DNA of 64,000 bases, taken from Macrothele yani. Its lineage: Eukaryota; Arthropoda; Arachnida; Araneae; Macrothelidae. Shown here in pieces: positions 56,047 to 64,000 of this stretch. The notes under the pieces were generated by a model, which did no database searches, was not told the DNA's origin, and saw only the letters and a list, made by a program, of their open reading frames with translations. Within the stretch, counting starts at the first letter, position 1; each line of letters begins with the position of its first letter. Made by a program: the position numbers and the translations under genes. Location: assembly GCA_039090855.1 (NCBI GenBank), contig CM077002.1:82030194-82094193 (forward strand). Reading direction: 5' to 3'.

Positions 56047-58488
56047 CCAATAGCTATTGTATTTCCCACCAACACCTCGCGGTTACAGACGGCGCTGCTA
56101 TCTCAATTGTTGCTCGTTGCCTCCGAAGGTATCTTGCGTTTGCCAGTCAGTCTATTGTCCTCCAAGATCTTTGGTTACTAACCTCGGCGGCGAAAGAGGG
56201 AAAGCGCCACCTATCAGCACTTGCTCTGTTGTAGCAGACGACGCAGGCCAGATACTGAAGTATTAACAGGTTTTAAAATCATTCTGCGATTTGTGAAATT
56301 AGCAAAGTGTGATACCACGGAAAAATAGCATTGGTAGCACTGATATTGTTGACCTCAGAGAAATGCCACTCATTCCATCAGGGAATGGTGTGCGTGCACT
56401 AAAGGAAGTGCTCGTGATGTAACAGCATCCTTTGCTTCTGATGTTCATCCTCTTTCCTTGGCTGATGTGGTGCCGTCTAGCGGCATTTCGTGGCATGCAG
56501 ATACAAACAATTTAAGGCATTGGGTACAACCTGAAGTTTTTCAGGGCGTTCTTTTAGATAATGATTGAGCATTACACAGTATTGTGTTTTGTTATTATTG
56601 CAGCCAATTTTAAACTACTCAGCTGTGCGGAAGCTGATTTGCTTTGCAACTTTCCATCTGTATCATTTATAGAAAGAAAATATAATAATGAAGGATTTCA
56701 CAGGTACATTTGTTGAAACACCTTTCAATTTCATAATTCTGGTAAACTTTTGAAGGGGAGAAATTTTTTTCGGATAGTAAAAACGCAGTTATGATTTCGA
56801 AAAATCTATTGTAATGCAAATAGGAAAACCTTTTATTTAATTTCGTAAAATGTTACTGTGCAAAGAAAAGGAAAGCATCCTACATGCATGCGTGGCTTTA
56901 ATTCTGTTAAGTATTTCAAATACGTGTTTTTAAATGGGAAACGGTGTTTTGCAGTAACGACATTGTATGTTGATTTCAAACAACGGTACATTGGTGAGTC
57001 AATTAAATTTATATAAAAGTTAAGTTAAAAAGAAAACTTCCTGTGTTTTCCATCCCCGCGTTAAACAACAATAATTAAAAGTGAAACCCGAAATATAAGT
57101 GCAGGTAAACTTCAGATTTCTGTGTGTCATATATTCATAATGCCCCCATAATTCCTTAATGAACAAACTAAACATATTGTAGGCAGAGATATCTCTGCCT
57201 ACAATATGTTTAGAGCAAGTGTTCAACAGGATACCAAGGTATTCTAATGACTGAAGAAGAATAAAATAGTTTGCCAAACAACAGAGATTACACAAAATGG
57301 TAAGAGGCCCAGACATCACTAATGATAATCTTAAACACAAGCAGTAAGACTCGTTTATCAGATCAAATTGCTTCCTCAAAATGTCTCCAGATTTGACTCA
57401 CCTAAAAATTGTATTTTTTATTTTTTGAACTCTAGTTTTAGATATCTAGGACGGAAATGTGGACAGTGTTTAAAAAAAAAAAATCACCAATACATATATT
57501 TGTTATTAAAAACTCAGCAAGAGAGAAAAACCTCTTCCCAAAGAAAAACATGATTTGCAGGATCAACATGGTAAATAAGCATTTTTTATTAATAAATGCA
57601 AATGTATACAACTTTTGAATATGCTTTAATATATGTTTTGAATAATTTAGGAAATGAAGCCCTGCAGATGCATATTAAATAGATTGGTTGATTTGCATTG
57701 AAAGTACTTGCCAGGGTGAGCTAGAAGCAATAATGATTCACTTCATAGGTGAGGAGAAATAAAAAGATAAGCAAAAAAAAAAAAAAAAGGCTTGGTGCAC
57801 ATAGCTTTGATGAGCACACATTAGCTATGCTACATGCAGTAATGCACATGAAGAAGAACTGTGCAATAAATTTGTAAATAAATAAAGCACATTAGCAGTA
57901 CCACTTGTAAATATGATATATGAAGAAGAAGGTTTACACCACAAAGCAAGGAGTAAGTAAAAAGGCATTGTATCAATTCAGCGTATTTTAACGAAATGCC
58001 ACCACCCATTTCAAAATTTGGCTGAGCTATAACTTGTTACATAACCTAATACAATTCTAGCTTTCAATATTAGATAGTTTCTAAAATATTTTCCTTCAAA
58101 ATTAGAAAGACTTCTTTGCCCATATAGCCAGATAATGTCATAACCCATTTTGAAGTTTTTGATTACTTGGCTGCTATTTCAGAAAAAAATTGTAAAGTTT
58201 ACACCAATTAGAGGATATTACATGTAGATTTTCAAACCAACCACTATTTTATTCAGAAGGCTTTTACAGCCAGAGAAATAAACTGAGTAACATAAAAGTT
58301 ACAAACAAAAGGGGGAGGGGGTGCCAGTTTTGTAAAATGGAATATACGTAAATAAATGAACTGAAATGGGGGATTGAAGAAACAGTGAGTTATACTGAAT
58401 TGCTTTCCAGGGTACAGTGAAAGGTAGTTCAATACATTTCATATATGCATAGTAAAAACTTTTCTGTGCATTATTATATAAGCACACT
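56047..58488. other. No gene; AT-rich
   Basis: No gene was recognised. It holds a perfect 46-bp palindrome at 57168-57213 and an A run at about 57774-57788. Small open frames show no domain. Confidence 0.5.
57168..57213. repeat. Perfect 46-bp palindrome without spacer
   Basis: The left half CTAAACATATTGTAGGCAGA plus GAT is followed directly by its exact complement. All 23 base pairs match and there is no loop sequence. Confidence 0.95.
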
Positions 58489-59639
58489 GGACAAAAAATT
58501 AGTCACCCCTAACAGAAATAACTGTAGAAAGTTACCGGTTGTACAGAGGGTGATGTGATAGCATCGTTGGGAGATAAATAGCACTGATGTGGTATACAGG
58601 ATTATTTCTGGCTCATGCAGTGGTGAAGGGCAACGTGTGTGTTGAATTTAATCTGCAATATGGTTCATAAGACAGACATTAATGAATGACAAAAAGGAAC
58701 CATCGTGTTTGGCCATGCCCACGGACACAAAAGTGAATGAAGTCACCCAATTTGTTGGTGTGTCAAAGTGTACTGTCCAGTGGTGTAGTTTGCAGTCAAC
58801 TGAAAATTGGTGATGTAAGTTGCCAGAAAACGATTCTCACCAACAGGGACCGCTGCCATGTTTCACGCCTTATAACTGCAAATCGGTTTCAAACCAGGCA
58901 GCAGTCACTCTAAACAGTCAATGAAAGTTCACTCCAACCAACTTCCGAAAGGACATTGCGACGAGAACTGCATGCAATGGACATCTGGAGCAGAGTACCG
59001 TGGAAGAGGCCTCTTTTAACAGCAAGTCACAAAGTCACACATTATCAATGGGCTCAGAGGCACCAAAACTTTGCTGTGGAGGATTGGAAATAAGTAATTT
59101 GGTCTGATGAGTCTCGTTTTTGTTTGTACTCCAATGATGAGAGGCAACGAATGCATCGCAAGCCCAATGAAGCCTTTAATCCTGATCTTGTCAATGGTGT
59201 TGTTCAAGCTGGTGGGGGTTCTGGGATGTTTTTCGTACCATGAAATGGATCCTCTCATTGCAGTGATGATAAATTTGAACCAGCATGCGTAGCTCCACAT
59301 TCTGAATGATGAAGTGTTGTCCTTAGCTCTACATCTCCAGCAGCAGCATCACATTGCGACTCCTGTCTTCCATGACAACTGCCGTGTGCACAGGGCTAAA
59401 GCTGTGTCTGAGTAGCACGATGCCTCATATCAGAAAGTTCTTGGTCAGTCTGCGACAGATTTCATTGAGCCACAAAATAATCTGCGGGTGGTCACTGTAC
59501 AAGATAACTACTAAATGCAAAAAGCCAAAAATTGCACAGACATATTTTTCTACCTAAAAAATGTCTAACCTAGGTACTACAGCAATTGCAATGTTAATTA
59601 GGATCAACAACATTCTGGTCCTCTGTATCTGGAATTTTG

Positions 59640-60120
59640 CCAATATTTTCAAGCTGAAACACAAAGATTTATCAAATTAAATCATATTTAACAACAAAGT
59701 GCAGAGGCATCACTAGGAAAAAAAATTGTCATAAGTGGAGAAATCTTCGCTCCATTCTACTTCCATTTTTGAAACATTTTTCTCCATTTCCTATCTCAAG
59801 TGTAAACGTTTACGAAATTAAATGTTGATTAAACAATAATACAGAAGCACAGTGGGTGGAGGGTTATTAGAGGAAGAATTTTTTGCTCCATACAACTTTG
59901 GTTTTCAGAAAATTTTCTTCCATTTTCAATCTTAAATACAAACAATTTATCTAATAAAATGATATTTAACAGCCATATAAGGCTGTAGGAATATCGCAAG
60001 AAAAAGAATTCAAGATTACTGGGTTCCGTAAAACTTTCATTTTTGAAAATTGTTGCCTCCATTTTCAAACCAAAACACAAATATTTTTACAATAAAATCA
60101 TATTTAACAGCAATATCGGA
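59640..60120. repeat. Diverged ~150-bp tandem units
   Basis: Words such as CCATTTTCAAACCAAAACAC, AATCATATTTAACA and AGAAATC recur about every 150 bp (near 59650, 59790, 59920 and 60055), inside the expanded Tc1/mariner element. Confidence 0.65.
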
Positions 60121-60164
60121 TAATTATCTCTTCAAGCATCGAGGGAATGTCGGGAGAAAAAAAT

Positions 60165-60720
60165 TACGATTACGGGAGAAATCCTCACTCCGCCTAGCTT
60201 CCGTTTTCGGAAACTTTGAAAGGCGGAAATCTTACATCTATGATAGGGAGCCTGCAAGATGGATTAATAGTGTTCTGGGGATATCATTTCTGTATAAATC
60301 TGCGATGTGCGTCGGCCATCGCCGCGATTCTGTTACGGAAATGAGTACAAAATAAATCTGCAACGTACGTCGCCCGTCCCTGCAATTAGTCTACGGGGAC
60401 GAGTACAAAATAAACCTACAATGTACATCGCCGCGATTCGTCTATGGGGATGAGTACAAAATAAACCTGCGACGTATGTCAGGCATCGCCACAATTGATC
60501 AACGAGGATGAGTACAAAATAAATCTACAATGTACGTCGGCCTTTGTGAGAAAAAAAAAAAAAAAAGATTACGGGAGGAATCCTCACTACGCCTAACTTC
60601 AGTTTTTGGAAATTTTGAAAGGTGGAAAACTTGTATCTATGATAGGGAGTCTGCAAGATGGTTTAATAGGGTTCTGGGGATATCGTTTTTGTCTGTAGGA
60701 CCAAAAAAAATCTGCGACGT
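60165..60720. repeat. Tandem ~55-60-bp units between two long direct repeats
   Basis: GAGTACAAAATAAAYCT recurs near 60343, 60401, 60452 and 60510, with GTACGTCGCC and GCCGCGATT words between. A ~135-bp segment (ATCCTCACT, TTTTGAAAGG, GATAGGGAG, CTGCAAGATGG) occurs on both sides, at about 60180-60285 and 60588-60690. Confidence 0.82.
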
Positions 60721-61202
60721 ATGTTGCCCGTTGCTGCGATTCTGCTATGGGGGCACAAACAGTCGGCAACACTGTCACTGTCTCACCTCGACTGGCCAGC
60801 CAAATCCCCAGATTTAAATCCTATTGAATATCTGTAGGATCATTCGGAAGAGAAGGTGAAGTGCCGGAATGGATACCCACGTACTCTGGCAGAACTTCAG
60901 GACCAATTGGCGCACGAGTGGCTGCAAATCAATGTTCAATACATTCACGACCTCGTGGAGTCTCTACCACACCAGATTCATGCTGTTATCAAGGCAAGAG
61001 GTGCCGCCATCCATTATTAGGTAAGTTCTGACAGGGGTGACTAATTTTTTGTCTGGTGTGCTTATATAACTTAACTAAAGTCTCACCCAAATTAAAATTT
61101 AAAAGTAATGTTTCTCTACTAAAAGTAAAAATTTCTCATTTGTTAGAAAGGTTTTTGAAAAATAAGTGTCATGAAAAAAAAAAAAGAATTAATTTTAACT
61201 TA

Positions 61203-62542
61203 CAAGGAGTGTTCAAATGAAAAGGTACGAAACGACACTGTGGGTATAAATGAAGACTTTATTCAAAGTATACACCATAGGCCGTAGCACAATGATCACA
61301 CTGAAAAACGAGCCGAAGGATTCCTTGTTCCCAGAATTCCTGTGGCCGTGACGAGACCCAGTCCTGCACAGCGTCCTTGAGTTCGTCGTCCGAGTGGAAG
61401 CGCTACCCTTTCAGATGTTTTTTCAGGGGACCAAACACATGGAAATCGCAGGGCGACATGTCCGAGCTGTAGAGCGGATGGTCCAGCTGCTCCCACTGGA
61501 ACTTGGCCAGTTCCGCGTGTGTGACCCTGGAGACGTGTGGACGCGCGTTATCATGGAGCAGAACCACACCCTCCGTGAGCAGCCCCGGTCTTTTGTTCTT
61601 GATTGACATGCGTAGGCTTCGGAGTGTCTCACAGTACACATTGGAGTTAATGGTTCGTCTGTGCTGGAGGAATTCAACAAGTAGTGGACCTTGGACGTCG
61701 AAAAAGACGGTGAGCAACACCTTGCCTGCTGACGCCACGGCTTTGAACTTTTTAGGGGGAGGTGACGACGCATGCTTCTACTGCATGCTGTCCCGCTTTG
61801 TCTCTGGCTCGTAGTGATGACACCAGCTCTCATCACCTGTGACGATCCGCTCCAGGAAAGCGTGGTCTTCATGATACTGAAACAGATGTTGAAGTGCTAG
61901 CCCCATACGCAGTTCCTTTTGCTGGTCTGTGAGCTGCTTCGGAACCCACTGCGCGCACACCTTCCAATAACGCAACCTGTCGTGAACAATTGTCCACACT
62001 GTTCCAACGCTGACATCCACCTCCACTGCCAACATTCGCAATGTAACACGCCGATCACCTCTCACTAGGTCGTCCACCTTGTCGATGAGATCGGCCGTGA
62101 TGACTGTGTTTGCCTAGCCTGGTCTCGGGCCATCAACCGAACTCTCACGGCCTGCACGAAAACGGGCACTCCATTTTCTCACTGACTTGTCGGACACACA
62201 GTCTTCCCCATATACGGTCACCATCCGGCAATGAATAGCGGCCGGTTTAACACCTTCCGCTGTCAGATATCGGATAACGCCTCGCTGCTCCTCAATCGTC
62301 GAATTTTGCAATGTGAACGCCATCCTGCCCTCACACGCACTGCCGCGTCAATTGGACGGTGCTCTTTATAAGAGCCTCTACTCTCTCCTGCGCATGCGGA
62401 CGCCCGCGCCTGCTCCGATCCACGCCGGTGACTCCAATCGCATCCCTAGATGTGTCGCTACGTTCTCCCATAGCGGCATAGGCAAATATGTTAACGGTTA
62501 CGTTCTTATGACGTTTCGTACCTTTTCATTTGAACACCCTTA
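61203..62542 (-). mobile_element. mariner element, nearly intact
   Basis: The inverted ends share GTGTTCAAATGAAAAGGTAC continuing GAAACG, at 61209-61234 and, as complement, 62510-62535. TA lies at both edges (61201-61202 and 62543-62544 or 62541-62542). The minus-strand transposase keeps one frame throughout. Confidence 0.9.
61259..62323 (-). pseudogene. mariner transposase (DD34D) with three TAG codons
   Basis: This is a single 354-codon frame from MAFTLQNSTIEEQRGVIRYL to VFQCDHCATAYGVYFE, the normal mariner length, with no frameshift. It carries a helix-turn-helix region (KSVRKWSARFRAG), IVTGDESWCHHYEPETKR (first aspartate), VVLLHDNARPHVSR (second) and SSDMSPCDFHVFGPLKKHL (third). Thirty-four residues separate the last two aspartates, so it is DD34D. 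Its only defects are three in-frame TAG codons: after GPRPG (62111-62113), after DSMQ (61775-61777, where tryptophan is usual) and after KKHLKG (61400-61402). All catalytic residues are present. Confidence 0.92.
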
Positions 62543-62544
62543 TA

Positions 62545-64000
62545 TTAAAAGATCACACTTCTATAGCCACTATTAAAGAATTAACCACAAGTATGCAAAA
62601 ATAAATGTATCAAGTCCTGTAACCACTGTAAGATATTAACACATTTATTCATGGATAGATATGATAGGAAAAACATTTGATACATTACACTATCCTGCTT
62701 TTAGTTTTTTGGTTTGTTTCTTTCAGTTACTGAAAAAAAACATTTATATTTTCTGTCTACAAAATCCATTTCTTTATTCAGAAAGTAAGAAGTTCTTAAA
62801 CTACAGATTCTGGGACAAGGCAAGATACACAATAAATTCCCAAATGGCATGTGAGATACATTCAGAGACGTTTTATCACATGGGCATACCTTGCATTCAC
62901 TGGGGGCCTCCATCAAACACCGTTTTGACCAAGTCACCCAAGATAGCTGTGTTACGCCATTTTCCCACTCCAACTCACACTGCAGTAAGCGTGTTTTCTA
63001 TTTCCCTTTGAAGATTTGTCGAATCATGGAGCCAGTGGGTCATTCCATGTCAAATCAACAAGGTTCACAACCCGACATTTTTTTATTTTTATGAAACTTG
63101 GTATAATTGTAGTATTCATCAATATAAACAAACGTGATTTTTTTTTTCAGAATTTTTAATGCATCCGTTTTTGAGTTATTGATTTTTGAAATTTCAAAAA
63201 AACCCTGAAATTTCATTATCTGAGCAAACTTTAACTGGCAATTACTAGGGTCATGAATTATGGCTCATTTTAAAGATCTTGAATTGGGCTTTCATTTGAT
63301 ATGCCACATGACACTATTAAAACAAATTAATGTCAATTTTAAAATTGAAATATTAAAAAACGTGTTTTTTAAAAAATCTAAAAAAAATATGTTTAACAAA
63401 CATTATTTTTCTACATATCCTGAAAGTTTCGTAATGGGATCGCTATGGGATCACTATAAAAAAAAATAATGTAGAACAATGCAACTGAAATGTGCCAGAT
63501 GTACTTACCGGTTCCACCCATGACTGGAAGGGTATTCTTTATGTGGTTTGTGTAAAATGTCATACTTGTTCTTTTAAACATTGTGAATGTTAAAGAATGA
63601 AAATAAACATCCAAGTAATTTGAAACTGTGTCCCAAAATAATTCATTTCATAATTCAGTATAAGGTTCTGTGTGCATATTTACACTTACAAAATTATTTT
63701 ATCTTCTATATGTATCCTGCTTTTTTTCTTTCTTTTAAATTTTGCCGCACTTGTATGCCAGTGCTTGATTTGCCTTCTTTGTCTCTGTCATTGTTAAATT
63801 ATATACTCTTCCAGTAGCTGTTGTGGGGTCAACTTTTAACAAAACATCTGATTTATGAACCAACAGTATATCCGGTGGATTGAGGATACTTGTACAATGG
63901 TGTTGGACCATGCAGCTCCAGGAAGCTCACTTTTACCTCTTCTGTGTCCTCATTCACACCAAGTACACATCCCAACTACCAGTGCTCTGAGTTCTTACTA
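62545..64000. other. No gene; AT-rich
   Basis: No gene was recognised up to the window end. GTCATTCCATGTCAAATCAA at about 63037-63056 begins a stretch with the look of an interspersed repeat, but I cannot name it. Confidence 0.45.

Larger units (their letters stand above)
58660..61020 (+). pseudogene. Tc1/mariner transposase, decayed and split
   Basis: The start at 58660 gives MVHKTDINE before a stop. Across frames it reads VFGHAHGHK, EVTQFVGVSKCTVQW (helix-turn-helix), WSDESRFCLYSNDERQRMHR (first aspartate region), FNPDLVNGVVQAGG and DNCRVHRAKAVSE (second aspartate). It then breaks. After the expansion it resumes with LDWPAKSPDLNPIEYL (glutamate), then LAELQDQLAHEWLQIN and ends KARGAAIHY at 61018-61020. 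The split prevents counting the catalytic spacing. Confidence 0.82.
58491..61062 (+). mobile_element. Tc1/mariner-type element with internal expansion
   Basis: The inverted ends are AGCACACTGGACAAAAAATT and, as complement, AGCACACCAGACAAAAAATT, both continuing AGTCACCCCT. TA lies at 58489-58490 and 61063-61064. The 2.57-kb length is about twice normal because about 1.35 kb of repeat sequence (about 59420-60765) lies inside the transposase. Confidence 0.88.

Overview
The window is eukaryotic, AT-rich and made almost entirely of transposable elements. I found no convincing host gene. Penelope-like, RTE, Maverick/Polinton, Tc1/mariner, hAT, Merlin-like and TTAA-flanked elements occur together with tRNA-derived SINEs. 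This suggests a large, repeat-rich invertebrate genome, probably an arthropod, but the sequence alone does not fix the species. Nearly every transposase or polymerase reading frame is broken. The exception is an uninterrupted 986-codon RTE-type endonuclease/reverse transcriptase at 24730-27690 (minus).

Layout. 1-1.2 kb: 3' end of a Penelope-like element (RT YVDD motif, GIY-YIG nuclease) with a near-canonical hammerhead ribozyme fold just downstream. 1.4-9.6 kb: SINE copies, a hAT-type remnant, and two Tc1 elements (4689-6146 and 8081-9619). 9.7-11.6 kb: a ~150-bp satellite-like array split by a palindromic MITE. 12-17 kb: a Merlin-like transposase remnant broken by a small hAT-type element (8-bp target duplication), then an inverted SINE dimer sharing one 12-bp duplication, a second MITE and a 420-bp near-perfect palindrome. 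18.5-22.6 kb: a DD36E Tc1/mariner element with another Tc1 nested inside, then a decayed mariner.

24.7-47.9 kb is the most interesting part. Two RTE copies lie head to head. The plus-strand copy is split by a 16.5-kb Maverick/Polinton-like element (29873-46379) with AG...CT ends and a 6-bp target duplication (ATCCAG/ATCCTG). The element is a giant fold-back: two ~6.4-kb inverted arms, each with a zinc-finger and protein-primed DNA polymerase B region, face away from a 1.85-kb single-copy centre. The usual Maverick integrase, protease, ATPase and capsid genes were not recognised. Both arms share the same polymerase-killing mutations. A SINE entered only the left arm and a Tc1 only the right arm, each at a site still empty in the other arm.

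48-56 kb: a dense SINE cluster, a third MITE, and a hAT-like element (52139-54580, 8-bp duplication CATATGTG) holding three SINEs and a 5'-truncated RTE. 58.5-62.5 kb: a Tc1/mariner element expanded by tandem repeats, and a mariner whose only reading-frame defects are three TAG codons. The rest is AT-rich sequence in which I see no gene.

Relative order can be read from the nesting: RTE insertion, then the Maverick-like palindrome into it, then SINE and Tc1 insertions into single arms.
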